64,000 bases of DNA from Streptomyces pyxinicus (GCF_024753135.1 NZ_JANUGP010000027.1:53621-117620); one strand, 5' to 3'. Positions 50,044-59,310 are shown, counted from the stretch's first letter. The notes: generated by a model not told the origin, from the sequence alone. Numbers and translations are program-made.

Positions 50044-50637
50044 CTAGCCCTTCAGGCGCTCGGTGATCCGCTCGCGCAGCCAGTCCATCGTGAAGCCCCG
50101 CGGGTCCACCTTCCCCGGCTGCCACTCCAGGTGGCCGATCACCGACCGCGCGGTCCAGCCGTGCCGCCGGCACATCGCCGCCGCGGCCCGCTCGATCGCG
50201 TCCAGCTGGGCCTGGGGCCAGGGATCCGCACCGTCGCCCAGGTTCTCGCACTCGAAGCCGTAGAAGTGCCGGTTGCCGTCGGTGTTCGCCTCGTTGTCCC
50301 GCGGCAGCCCCTTCTCGGCGATGACCGCGCGCAGCACCTCGTCGTCGCCGAGCCCCGCGTGGTTGGCGCGGCCGTAGCCGACCAGGTGGACCGTGCCGTC
50401 CTTGGTGATCACCCCGTGGCACAGCGGACCGGGCAGCTCGGCGTGACCGTCCCGGCAGATCTCCACGGTGCGCTCACTGCCCTGGGTCACCGTGTGGTGG
50501 ATCATCACGCCGTGCACCGGGCCCCAGGGCCCCTTGTGGTTGCGGTTGTGCTGCCGCCAGTCGCCGACCTCGGCGACCGTGACGCCCTCCGCCTGGAGAG
50601 CGGCCAGAAACGCGCTCGCGGACATGGGTGGGGCCAT
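50044..50637 (-). CDS. N-acetylmuramoyl-L-alanine amidase / PGRP-type protein
   Basis: 197 residues, Amidase_2 fold. Zinc ligands: His in GVMIHHTVTQG, His in VIGHLEWQPGKVDP and an Asp/Cys-position residue nearby, with the conserved Tyr/Glu in RHFYGFECENLGDG. The enzyme cuts the bond between muramic acid and L-alanine in peptidoglycan. No signal peptide is visible, so it may act inside the cell, be phage-derived or be released by lysis. AGGAG lies 6 bases before the ATG at 50637. Six-base tandem repeats lie just upstream. Confidence 0.88.
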   Translation of the reverse strand: MAPPMSASAFLAALQAEGVTVAEVGDWRQHNRNHKGPWGPVHGVMIHHTVTQGSERTVEICRDGHAELPGPLCHGVITKDGTVHLVGYGRANHAGLGDDEVLRAVIAEKGLPRDNEANTDGNRHFYGFECENLGDGADPWPQAQLDAIERAAAAMCRRHGWTARSVIGHLEWQPGKVDPRGFTMDWLRERITERLKG

Positions 50638-50650
50638 GACCGACTCCTTC

Positions 50651-50674
50651 GTGCTCGTGCTCGTGCTCGTGCTC
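50651..50674. repeat. hexanucleotide repeat GTGCTC, four units, in the amidase leader
   Basis: Four perfect GTGCTC units (GAGCAC on the coding strand) directly before the amidase ribosome binding site. A change in copy number would alter the leader. The ~250 bases beyond, up to the shell-protein start, hold the two divergent promoters and nothing I can name. Confidence 0.85.
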
Positions 50675-50924
50675 GTACCGGTATCTCTCATGGTGCTTCT
50701 ACCGAAAACGGGCGCATCGGGCCACACCGTTCGGACGGTGTGCGAGCCGATCCAGACAGGCCGGGCATCCCGGGCAACGCCGGGCGGGAATCCCCTTCTT
50801 GCCCAGTAATCCGATGATCCATTCCCGCTCTTTCGGGTAATGGCACAGGCACGTTGCGTGATGAAAGGCTTCTCGCGAGACCGGTGTGCGATGCGGCCGG
50901 CCATACATGAGAGGGCATTGCCAT

Positions 50925-52331
50925 ATGTCGGTAGGCGAAGAGGTCCGCACGGAACAGGGCAAGCCGCAGCAGTCCCTGGGGACAGCGGCCGCGCGGAACC
51001 TGGCCACCACCACCAAGTCCGTCCCGCAGATGCAGGAGATCAGCTCCCGCTGGCTGCTGCGCACACTCCCGTGGGTGGACGTCCAGGGCGGTACGTACCG
51101 GGTGAACAGGCGTCTGACCTACGCCGTCGGTGACGGCCGCATCACCTTCGTCAAGACCGGGGACCAGGTGGAGGTCGTCCCGGCCGAGCTGGGCGAGCTG
51201 CCGGCGCTGCGCTCCTTCGAGGACGAGGAGGTGCTGAGCGAGCTGGCCCGCCGCTGCCGCCAGCGCGACTTCGCCCCCGGCGAGGTCATCGCCGACTTCG
51301 GCAACCAGACCGGTGAGGTGTACCTGCTCGCCCACGGCCGGGTGGAGAAGGTCGGCACGGGTCCGTACGGCGACGACGCCGTCCTCGGAGTTCTCGCCGA
51401 CGGGGCCTACTTCGGCGACCGGGCGCTGCTGGACCCGGACGCCATCTGGGAGTACACGGTCCGCGCCGACACCGCGACCACCGTGCTGACCCTCTCCCGC
51501 GACGACTTCGAGCAGGTCGCCGAGCGCTCCGAGGCGCTGCGCGCCCACCTGGAGCAGGTCCGCGCGATCCCCGACCAGCGCACCAACAAGTACGGCGAGA
51601 AGGAGGTCGAGCTGGCGGCCGGCCACTCCGGCGAGCCCGACATCCCGCACACCTTCGTGGACTACGAACCCCGGCCCCGTGAGTACGAGCTGAGCATCGC
51701 CCAGACCGTCCTGCGCATCCACTCGCGCGTGGCCGACCTCTACAACCAGCCGATGAACCAGACCGAGCAGCAGCTGCGGCTCACGGTCGAGGCGCTCAAG
51801 GAACGCCAGGAGCACGAGCTGGTCAACAACCGGGAGTTCGGCCTCCTGCACAACTGCGAGTACGACCAGCGGATCCAGCCGCACGACGGCGTACCCGGCC
51901 CGGACGACCTGGACGAACTGCTCAGCCGCCGCCGGGGCACCAAGCTGCTGCTGGCCCACCCGCGCGCGATCGCCGCGATCGGCCGCGAGCTGAACAAGCG
52001 GGGCCTGGTCCCGGAGACCATCGACATCGCCGGCCACCGCATCCCGACCTGGCGCGGCGTGCCGATCTACCCGAGCAACAAGATCCCGATCAGCGCGGCC
52101 CGTACGACCTCGATCATCGCCCTGCGTACCGGCGAGGCGGAGCAGGGCGTCATCGGCCTGCGCCAGTCCGGCATCCCGGACGAGATCGAGCCCAGCCTCT
52201 CCGTGCGCTTCATGGGCATCAACGAACAGGCCATCATCAAGTACCTGGTGACGGCCTACTACTCGGCCGCCGTTCTGGTGCCCGACGCCCTCGGTGTGCT
52301 GGAGAACGTCGAGATCGGTCGGTGGAGGTGA
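50925..52331 (+). CDS. Family 2B encapsulin-type shell protein with cyclic-nucleotide-binding domain (EshA-like)
   Basis: 468 residues. A CNMP/CAP-like beta barrel (~residues 90-230: FEDEEVLSELARRCRQRDFAPGEVIADFGNQTGEVYLLAHGRVEKVG...GAYFGDRALL) is inserted in an HK97-like shell fold that resumes at about 255 and ends in a conserved domain (RRRGTKLLLAHPRAIAAIGRELNKRG ... NKIPISAARTTSIIALRTGEAEQGVIGL). This is the Family 2B encapsulin design, also known as EshA in Streptomyces. The protein should self-assemble into a cytoplasmic compartment; the barrel may sense a nucleotide. A polyprenyl synthetase gene follows after 112 bases as probable cargo. Confidence 0.88.
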   Translation: MSVGEEVRTEQGKPQQSLGTAAARNLATTTKSVPQMQEISSRWLLRTLPWVDVQGGTYRVNRRLTYAVGDGRITFVKTGDQVEVVPAELGELPALRSFEDEEVLSELARRCRQRDFAPGEVIADFGNQTGEVYLLAHGRVEKVGTGPYGDDAVLGVLADGAYFGDRALLDPDAIWEYTVRADTATTVLTLSRDDFEQVAERSEALRAHLEQVRAIPDQRTNKYGEKEVELAAGHSGEPDIPHTFVDYEPRPREYELSIAQTVLRIHSRVADLYNQPMNQTEQQLRLTVEALKERQEHELVNNREFGLLHNCEYDQRIQPHDGVPGPDDLDELLSRRRGTKLLLAHPRAIAAIGRELNKRGLVPETIDIAGHRIPTWRGVPIYPSNKIPISAARTTSIIALRTGEAEQGVIGLRQSGIPDEIEPSLSVRFMGINEQAIIKYLVTAYYSAAVLVPDALGVLENVEIGRWR

Positions 52332-52443
52332 CGTTTCCGCAGGTCGTGGCGGTGTCCTCGCCCTCCGGGGCGGGTACACCCTCGGGGCACGTGTCCGGCC
52401 GGCCGGGCGACGCCGGTGTCCGAGGACCTGGCGAGGGGGAGGC

Positions 52444-53646
52444 ATGGCCGAGTCCATGACGGAAACAGAACGGCGCCTACCGGGCGTGCCACGTTCGGCC
52501 GCGGCGGACGGGCGACGGGAGGACCCCGCCCTCGATGCGCGCGATGCTCCCGGTGTCACCGACGCCACCGGTGTCACCGAGGCGGACGTTTCTGCCGGGG
52601 CGCATGACGGCAGGGAGGCGGCGGCACTCCTGGAGCGCACCCGCGCCCTGGTCGACCCCGAACTGCGGGCGGCGGTCGAATCGTTGCCGAAGGCCATGCG
52701 CCGGATCGCGCGCTACCACTTCGGCTGGCAGCACGCGGACGGCACCCCGGCGGCGGGCAACGCCGGCAAGGCCGTCCGGCCGGCGCTCGTGCTCGCGGCG
52801 GCCGACGCGCTGGGCGGCGCCACGGCCCGGACGGCGGTGGCCCGCGCCGCCGCAGCGGTCGAACTCGTCCACAACTTCACGCTCCTGCACGACGACGTGA
52901 TGGACCGCGACACCACCCGGCGGCACCGGCCCACGGCCTGGGCGGTGTTCGGCGAGCCGGACGCCATCCTCGCCGGGGACGCCCTCCAGGCGCTCGCCCT
53001 GCGGCTGCTGGCCGAGGACCCGCACCCGGCGTCCGCCCGCGCCGCCGCCCGGCTCGCGGACTGCGTCGTGGAGCTGTGCGAGGGCCAGCACACGGACGTC
53101 GACCTGGAGGGCCGGGCCCCCGCGGAGGTCACTCTCGACGAGGTGCTCGGCATGGCCGAGGCGAAGACCGGCGCCCTGCTGGGCTGCGCCTGCGCCATCG
53201 GTGCGCTGTACGCGGGCGCGGAGGAGGCGGAGGTCGCCGCGCTGGACGACTTCGGCCGGCAGGTCGGCCTCGCCTTCCAGCTGATCGACGACGTCATCGG
53301 GATATGGGGCGACTCCCGGCACACCGGCAAACCGGTCGGCGCGGACCTCGCCGCCCGCAAGAAGTCGCTGCCGGTGGTGGCGGCGCTCACCTCCGGCACC
53401 CCGGCGGCAGCCGAACTCGCCGAGCGGTACGCGAGACCGCACCGCCCGCAGGAGGCGGAGGCCGCCGAGGAGATCGCCCGCACGGCACGGCTCGTGGAGC
53501 AGGCCGGCGGCCGGGACTGGGCGCAGGCCGAGGCGGCCGACCGGATGGCCCGGGCCGTACAGGAACTGGCCCGCGCGGTCCCCGACCCTCAGTCGGCGGA
53601 CGGCCTGCTGGCCCTCGCCGAGTTCGTGACCCGGCGCACCGGCTGA
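52444..53646 (+). CDS. polyprenyl diphosphate synthase with flexible N-terminus, probable encapsulin cargo
   Basis: 400 residues. Residues 1-65 are low-complexity and charged (APGVTDATGVTEADV repeats), as in cargo-loading tails of Family 2 encapsulin clients. The trans-isoprenyl synthase fold follows: first Asp-rich motif DDVMDRD (Asp150-154), and second motif DDVIGIWGD (from Asp282), where the usual third Asp is Gly. It should extend allylic diphosphates with IPP; chain length is not predictable. GAGGGGGAGGC precedes the ATG. It directly follows the shell gene on the same strand, which supports encapsulation. Confidence 0.88.
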   Translation: MAESMTETERRLPGVPRSAAADGRREDPALDARDAPGVTDATGVTEADVSAGAHDGREAAALLERTRALVDPELRAAVESLPKAMRRIARYHFGWQHADGTPAAGNAGKAVRPALVLAAADALGGATARTAVARAAAAVELVHNFTLLHDDVMDRDTTRRHRPTAWAVFGEPDAILAGDALQALALRLLAEDPHPASARAAARLADCVVELCEGQHTDVDLEGRAPAEVTLDEVLGMAEAKTGALLGCACAIGALYAGAEEAEVAALDDFGRQVGLAFQLIDDVIGIWGDSRHTGKPVGADLAARKKSLPVVAALTSGTPAAAELAERYARPHRPQEAEAAEEIARTARLVEQAGGRDWAQAEAADRMARAVQELARAVPDPQSADGLLALAEFVTRRTG

Positions 53647-53654
53647 GCCCTGCC

Positions 53655-53685
53655 GGCCGGGCCAGGTCCCCGGAGTCCCCCGGCC
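53655..53685 (+). terminator. hairpin after the polyprenyl synthase gene
   Basis: Seven-base stem GGCCGGG / CCCGGCC with a 17-base loop, 8 bases after the stop. Weak; could simply be GC-rich sequence. Confidence 0.4.
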
Positions 53686-53797
53686 CGTGCGGTTCCTGAC
53701 CCCACGCGGTCACCGGGGGCTCCGGTCCCAGGGAAGCGGGGGCGTGCGTCCGTCCGCACCAGAAGCGCCGAGCCCCCGGCGGTCCTACGCTGAGGGT

Positions 53798-53986
53798 ATG
53801 GACAGGGAGCGAGCCGTCTGTCCGGTCTGCGGTCAGACGGTCGACACCGTGGTCGGGCGGCACAAGACCCTGGGCGCCTGGGTGCCGGTCTGGCGCCCCG
53901 GCCCGTGCGGCAACCCCGACTGCGCGTCCCGCCCGCCACAGGAACCGGAGGAACCCGCCGAGCGGCGACGCGGGCAGATGTCGTAA
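53798..53986 (+). CDS. small zinc-ribbon-like protein
   Basis: 62 residues with two Cys pairs, CPVCGQTVDTVVGRH and CGNPDCASRPP, spaced as in a small zinc ribbon, and a charged tail (EPEEPAERRRGQMS). TGAGGGT lies directly before the ATG. Function unknown; such proteins are common in Streptomyces genomes. It lies between the polyprenyl synthase and DUF952 genes on the same strand. Confidence 0.65.
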   Translation: MDRERAVCPVCGQTVDTVVGRHKTLGAWVPVWRPGPCGNPDCASRPPQEPEEPAERRRGQMS

Positions 53987-54030
53987 AAGGCGATACGCGC
54001 CGCGTCACCGGGCACCGTACCGTGGGCCGC

Positions 54031-54363
54031 ATGCCGAAACTCCCCAAGATCCTGCACGTCACCGAGCGCGCCCTCTGGGACACGGCGCGGGAGCGCGGTA
54101 CCTACGAGATCTCGACCCGGGGCCGCACCCTGGCGGAGGAGGGCTTCATCCACTTCTCCACCGACGAGCAGCTTCCGCGCATCGCGGGCCTCCTCTACGG
54201 CGACTACACCGGGCCGGACGAACTGGTCGTCCTGGTGGTCGACCCCGCGCTGGTGGGCGCGCCGGTGCGGTACGAGGCGCTGGAGCCGGGCGGCGAGGAG
54301 TTCCCGCACGTGTACGGGCCGGTGCCGGTCGACGCCGTGGTGGAAGTGCGCTCCTGGCGGTGA
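54031..54363 (+). CDS. DUF952 family protein
   Basis: 110 residues covering the whole DUF952 domain: ILHVTERALWDTARERGTYEIS, GFIHFSTDEQLPRIAGLLYGDYTGPDELVVLVVD and the closing FPHVYGPVPVDAVVEVRSW. The family is widespread with an ART-like fold prediction and no confirmed activity. The stop overlaps the start of the next frame (GTGA), so the two are translationally coupled. Confidence 0.9.
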   Translation: MPKLPKILHVTERALWDTARERGTYEISTRGRTLAEEGFIHFSTDEQLPRIAGLLYGDYTGPDELVVLVVDPALVGAPVRYEALEPGGEEFPHVYGPVPVDAVVEVRSWR

Positions 54364-54612
54364 CCGGACGGGGCGGGCCCGGTTGGCGCAGATGGTGGCG
54401 TTGGGCCGTCATGGCATGGGCGGCGGCCATGGCCGTCGCGGGCGTCCTCACGCTCGTCCTCCGGGAGGACGAGCGGCCCGGCGGCCCTTACCGCTGGGAG
54501 GACTTCCACGAGTCGCCCCGCCCGAACCCCGCCCCGGACGACGGTGACTGCCCGTCGCCCCCCCACGGACGTGCCACGCACCGCCTGCGCCTACGTGTCC
54601 ACCGAACCCTGA
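54360..54612 (+). pseudogene. small membrane-anchored protein with a one-base frameshift in a C7 run
   Basis: GTG 54360 overlaps the DUF952 stop. One hydrophobic helix (residues 12-33, WRWAVMAWAAAMAVAGVLTLVL) is followed by GGPYRWEDFHESPRPNPAPDDGDCPS. After the run of seven Cs at 54558-54564 the frame as given continues to 54878 deep inside the opposite VOC gene. Removing one C instead gives PTDVPRTACAYVSTEP and a stop at 54610-54612, just past the VOC stop. The short version fits the layout far better, so I read this as a real frameshift or a sequencing error in the homopolymer. Confidence 0.6.
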
Positions 54613-55349
54613 CCGCCGGTGGCCGGCAGCCCGCCCGTCACGGGGTCGCGGCCGGTCAGGCAGTAGGTGCCGCCGGCCGGATCGCGCAGCACCGTCCAGT
54701 GCGCCTCCTCGCGCACCACGACAGCGCCCAGTTCCAGGTGCCGTGCCCGGACGGCGGCGATGTCCGCGCAGGCGAGGTCCCGGTGGGCGGAGGCCGGTCG
54801 CTCGTCGTCCGGACGCTGGAGCAGCAGCCGTACGGGCAGACCGGTGGGCGGCGCCAGCACCGTGAACTCCGGCCGTGATCCGGTCCGTTGCTCCCAGCCG
54901 GTGAGCCGGCCCCAGAAGCGGGTCTCCGCGTCGTACGAGGACGGCGGGATGTCCAGGCAGACCTGGTCGAGTCGGCTGCCCGCCACCACCGGCGGCCGTA
55001 CCGACTCCCCGGACCAGGGCACGGCACAGAACAACTGCCCGCCGGGGGAGCGCAGTACGGCCCAGTCGCCCCGGTCCGCCACCAGCGCGGCGCCGAGGGC
55101 GCGGGCCGTGTCGATCAACTCCCGTACGTCACCCGCGCACAGGTCGACATGCGCGCCACCGGCGCCCTCGGTGACGCCCTGGAGCTTCACGCAGGCGTCC
55201 GTGCCCTCTGTTAGCAGGGTCACGAACTCTCCCTGCTCTCCCCGGGGTTCGGACAGTCGGGTGCCGGTGGCGGCCGTCCAGAAGGCGCCCACCTCGGGGA
55301 GGCGGTCGGCGGCCCGGTCGATGTAGGCGTACGCCCAGCGAATGATCAC
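54591..55349 (-). CDS. VOC-superfamily protein with two glyoxalase-like modules
   Basis: A 252-residue protein with two VOC halves (residues ~1-120 and ~125-240), each with the characteristic beta-alpha-beta-beta-beta pattern (WAYAYIDRAADRLPEVGAFWTAATG; LDQVCLDIPPSSYDAETRFWGRLTG). Metal-ligand positions are only partly kept. Members include antibiotic-resistance proteins, dioxygenase-like enzymes and lactoylglutathione lyases; no specific role can be assigned. GTG start 55349. Convergent with the frameshifted small gene. Confidence 0.85.
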   Translation of the reverse strand: MIIRWAYAYIDRAADRLPEVGAFWTAATGTRLSEPRGEQGEFVTLLTEGTDACVKLQGVTEGAGGAHVDLCAGDVRELIDTARALGAALVADRGDWAVLRSPGGQLFCAVPWSGESVRPPVVAGSRLDQVCLDIPPSSYDAETRFWGRLTGWEQRTGSRPEFTVLAPPTGLPVRLLLQRPDDERPASAHRDLACADIAAVRARHLELGAVVVREEAHWTVLRDPAGGTYCLTGRDPVTGGLPATGGQGSVDT

Positions 55350-55392
55350 GGCGCGGAGTGTAGGCGGTAAGTCCCTTGGAACCGGGCGGGTT

Positions 55393-55809
55393 TCAGTCGG
55401 CGGGCCGCTGCTGGAAGCGCAGCAGGTTGCCGGCCGGGTCCCGGAAGGCGCAGTCGCGGACCCCGTACGGCTGGTCCGTGGGCTCCTCCAGCACGTCCGC
55501 GCCCGAGGCCCGTACCCGTTCGAACAGCGCGTCGCAGTCGGCGGTGGTGAAGATGACCCCGCGCAGCATGCCCTTGGCGAGCAGCTCGGCCATCGCCTGC
55601 CGGTCGGCGGGGGAGGCGTCGGGATTGGCGGCGGGCGGCTCCAGCACGATCTCCACGTCCGGCTGGAGCGGCGAGCCGAGGGTCACCCAGCGCATGTTCT
55701 CGAAGCCCACGTCGTTGCGGACCTCCAGGCCGAGCACGTCACGGTAGAAGGCCAGGGCCTTGTCATGATCGTCCACCGCGATGAAGCACTGCTTCAGTTT
55801 CACGTCCAT
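55393..55809 (-). CDS. VOC-family protein (glyoxalase/bleomycin-resistance type)
   Basis: 138 residues, a single VOC module (KLKQCFIAVDDHDKALAFYRDVLGLEVRND ... FRDPAGNLLRFQQRP). The closing DPAGNLLRF strand is typical. It lies 51 bases after an AraC-family gene in the same orientation, an AraC-VOC pair that I recall as common in actinobacteria; the regulator probably controls it. Substrate unknown. Confidence 0.9.
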   Translation of the reverse strand: MDVKLKQCFIAVDDHDKALAFYRDVLGLEVRNDVGFENMRWVTLGSPLQPDVEIVLEPPAANPDASPADRQAMAELLAKGMLRGVIFTTADCDALFERVRASGADVLEEPTDQPYGVRDCAFRDPAGNLLRFQQRPAD

Positions 55810-55860
55810 GGGCTCACGCTAGGCCGCGACGGCATCCGGCGCGCGGGAACCGGGTATGCC

Positions 55861-56262
55861 TCAGTACGGGCGGCGACACGGACGCGTGAAGGTGCGGGCC
55901 ACACAGGACGGGATCACCGCGACGGCCTCGTGGTCCCGGGCCCGGTAGGCGCTCGGTGTCTCGCCGACCAGCTCGGTGAACCGGGAGCTGAAGGAGCCGA
56001 GCGAGGTGCAGCCGACGGCGAGGCACACCTCGGTCACCGTGCGGTCGCCCCGGCGCAGCAGTGTCTTGGCCCGTTCGATCCGGCGGGTCATGAGGTAGCT
56101 GTAGGGGGTCTCGCCGAAGGCCTTGCGGAAGCTGCGCTGGAAGTGGCCGGGGGACATCAGCGCGTCCCGGGCCAGCTCGGTCATCTCCAGCGGCTCGGCG
56201 TACTCCCGGTCCATGCGGTCGCGCACCCGGCGTAGCCGTCTGAGGTCCTCCGGGACGGTCAT
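55861..56262 (-). CDS. AraC-family regulator, DNA-binding domain only
   Basis: 133 residues: two AraC helix-turn-helices (LEMTELARDALMSPGHFQRSFRKAFGETPYSYLMTRRIERAKTLLRRGDRTVTEVCLAVGCTSLGSFSSRFTELVGETPSAYR split over the domain) with almost no sensor domain. Such short forms often pair with a VOC gene directly downstream, as here. The effector is unknown. ATG at 56262; it is divergent from the phosphate permease across about 90 bases. Confidence 0.88.
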   Translation of the reverse strand: MTVPEDLRRLRRVRDRMDREYAEPLEMTELARDALMSPGHFQRSFRKAFGETPYSYLMTRRIERAKTLLRRGDRTVTEVCLAVGCTSLGSFSSRFTELVGETPSAYRARDHEAVAVIPSCVARTFTRPCRRPY

Positions 56263-56353
56263 GCCCCCAGCCTCGCACAGCGGCCCGCGCTCCTTGCCGG
56301 AAGTTTTGCTCCCGGTTCGCCGACCATTGGCCTGCGCTTGCTTGCCTGGGGGG

Positions 56354-57490
<1,137 letters not shown>

Positions 57491-57511
57491 CCCCTACCGC
57501 AGGGAGCCCTC

Positions 57512-57739
57512 ATGCACGTGGACTGGCCCGCCCTCGCCCGCGTCGCCGCGGTCAGCCTCGGCGTCACCGTCGCCGTGGTCGTCGTCTTCACCCTCGGCGT
57601 CCTCGGCCTCTCCCACACCCCCACCGACACCGACCCCACCCCCACCGTCGCCGGCCGCACCCAGGCGGCCCTGTGCTTCCTGGCATGCGGGGCGGTGGTG
57701 GGCTACGGCATCTATCTGATCGTGCCGCAGTTCCACTGA
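57512..57739 (+). CDS. small two-helix membrane protein next to the phosphate permease
   Basis: 75 residues with two hydrophobic helices (VAAVSLGVTVAVVVVFTLGVLGL and QAALCFLACGAVVGYGIYLIV) joined by a Thr/Pro/Asp linker. AGGGAG lies 9 bases before the ATG. It starts 21 bases after the permease stop, so it is probably co-transcribed. No named family recognised. Confidence 0.78.
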   Translation: MHVDWPALARVAAVSLGVTVAVVVVFTLGVLGLSHTPTDTDPTPTVAGRTQAALCFLACGAVVGYGIYLIVPQFH

Positions 57740-58090
57740 CACCTCGGCGATCCGGGCCGGGAGGACGTTCGGGCGGGAGCGCGGCGGACTCCGACGCCGT
57801 GTTCAGGCGGGCAGTGAACCGCCGTCGGCCGCCCGGCTCCCCGCCGGGGGCGGGGCGTCGGCCCACGAGGCCAGGATGCGCGGGGCGCCGTGGGACGGGG
57901 CGCCGGGCTCGGCGAACCGGACGGCGACATCGTGGCGGGCAGCGAGCCCGGTTCACCGTGGATGTCCACCGAGCTGCACGGCCCCGAGAGCCTCATGCTC
58001 GCTGAGGGGGACACCCGCGTGGACTCATGCGACGTCCCCAGGCAGGTGGACCAGGCCATCGCCGAGCCCGGGGGTCGCCACCTGATGAGC
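57740..58090. other. gene-poor stretch with a weak plus-strand reading frame
   Basis: About 350 bases without a confident gene. From roughly 57890 a plus-strand frame has strong G/C third positions (segment SPWMSTELHGPESLMLAEGD) but no start with a ribosome binding site, and it runs through the terminator at 58091 into the opposite GNAT gene. It may be the remains of a gene. Confidence 0.4.
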
Positions 58091-58122
58091 GTGCCGCGCG
58101 GGAATGTGGTCCCGCGCGGCAC
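58091..58122. terminator. strong hairpin downstream of the GNAT gene
   Basis: Perfect 13-bp stem GTGCCGCGCGGGA / TCCCGCGCGGCAC with a 6-base loop, 9 bases beyond the GNAT stop. Confidence 0.9.
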
Positions 58123-58130
58123 AGGTGGAC

Positions 58131-58643
58131 TCAGATGCCGAACGCGGCGGCGTAGTGAACGGTCCCGCTGGGTAGCGGATGGCCGGCGTCGAGGCTGAGT
58201 GCCATCAGGGCGTCGTCGGGGACGTCGATGGTCAGGCCGATGCCGTGGGCCGAGGCACGGGTGAACCCGAACCGCGGGTAGTAGTCCGGGTGCCCGAGGA
58301 CGACCACATGGTGCTCGCCCAGAGTCCTTGCTGCTGCCAGGGCGGCACTGATGGCCGCGGTACCCGCGCCGGTCCGCTGCTGTCCCGGTCGGACGGCACA
58401 CGGGGCCAGGCACAGGGCCGGCGTGGTGCCGATGTGGCAGCGGGTCAGCAGCGCGTGACCCACCGGGCGGCCGGTCCCGTCCGCCGCGACCAGGGAGAGG
58501 CCCTCGATCCACGCGGCCGGGTCGGCGCGCAGGGTGTCGACGAGGTCGGCCTCGGCAGGGGTGGGGAAGGCGGCGAGGTTGATGTCGCGGATGGCGGGGA
58601 TGTCGGCGCTGGTTTCGGCGCGCGTGATCCAGGTGTTGCCCAT
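58131..58643 (-). CDS. GNAT-family N-acetyltransferase
   Basis: 170 residues, single GNAT domain. Acetyl-CoA binding loop: LAPCAVRPGQQRTGAGTAAISAALAAAR, a variant of the R/Q-x-x-G-x-G/A motif. The following strand VVVLGHPDYYPRFGFTRASAHGIG has the common GHxxYYxRFGF signature of YhbS-like enzymes. The acceptor is unknown. This is the last gene before the accessory stretch. No good ribosome binding site precedes the ATG. Confidence 0.9.
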   Translation of the reverse strand: MGNTWITRAETSADIPAIRDINLAAFPTPAEADLVDTLRADPAAWIEGLSLVAADGTGRPVGHALLTRCHIGTTPALCLAPCAVRPGQQRTGAGTAAISAALAAARTLGEHHVVVLGHPDYYPRFGFTRASAHGIGLTIDVPDDALMALSLDAGHPLPSGTVHYAAAFGI

Positions 58644-58725
58644 GACGATGGGAGATCCGTTTCAGGAGACGTTCGTGTGATGGCCCCGCGAGCTCACGCT
58701 CTCAGCGAGGGCCCGGACAGCAGAG

Positions 58726-58791
58726 TCAGGCCACGACCCGGGACGTGAGGGAGACCCGGGCACTCCGCAAGGCGGCCATCAGCGCGGTCAT
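58726..58791 (-). CDS. 21-residue small open frame (possible leader peptide)
   Basis: MTALMAALRSARVSLTSRVV plus Ala and a stop, preceded by GGGAGGTGAGGTTG, one of the best ribosome binding sites in the window. It lies 83 bases ahead of the GNAT start on the same strand. It could be a leader peptide acting on the GNAT gene, or the start of a lost gene. Confidence 0.4.
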   Translation of the reverse strand: MTALMAALRSARVSLTSRVVA

Positions 58792-59310
58792 CAACCTCAC
58801 CTCCCTTCCACAACTCCTGATCGAACACGAACCCGACGACCATACACAGGGCGATTCCGAGTGTCCATTCACCCGATACGAGCCGACGCCGCCTGCGCGA
58901 CTGGAACGGAGCAGGCGACCGGCGCGGCGGCCGCGCGAGGTCCTGCGGAGCGGAGACCACCGCAACGAGGGCTGACACCTACCGGTGGGTGATGAAGAGG
59001 TGTTTCGGGTAACTCCAGGCCTCCGAAGTCCGCGCATGGGGGCGTGGCCGCGCTCTCCGGCCCTCGGAGGCTCAGCGGGTGAGACGGCCACCCGAGGCCG
59101 GCCTCGGCCTCGCTTCGACTGCTCCTCGCAGTCGGCAGCGGCCGGACCACTCGGCACTGATCGCCCTTCGCGGAACCGCGGCGCGGCCTCGGGCGGGGTC
59201 CGGGCCGGCCGAAAAGACCGCACCCGGACCGCCACGGCCGCCTGCTCGGCGACCCGCAGGCCGGGTGCGGGCGGGATGACCTGATGATCAAAGAACCGTA
59301 GGTCACAACA
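58792..59310. other. about 520 bases without a supported gene
   Basis: Frames here are short and lack ribosome binding sites and codon bias. Two GC-rich partly repetitive patches occur (GCCGGCCTCGGCCTCGC near 59097 and GGCCGG-rich sequence near 59210). Composition is more mixed than in the core genes to the left. Confidence 0.5.

Noticed and set aside
57890..58198. 102-codon plus-strand gene
   Set aside because: Good codon bias over part of it, but no ribosome binding site, it runs through a strong terminator and overlaps the GNAT gene on the other strand; kept only as a possible remnant.
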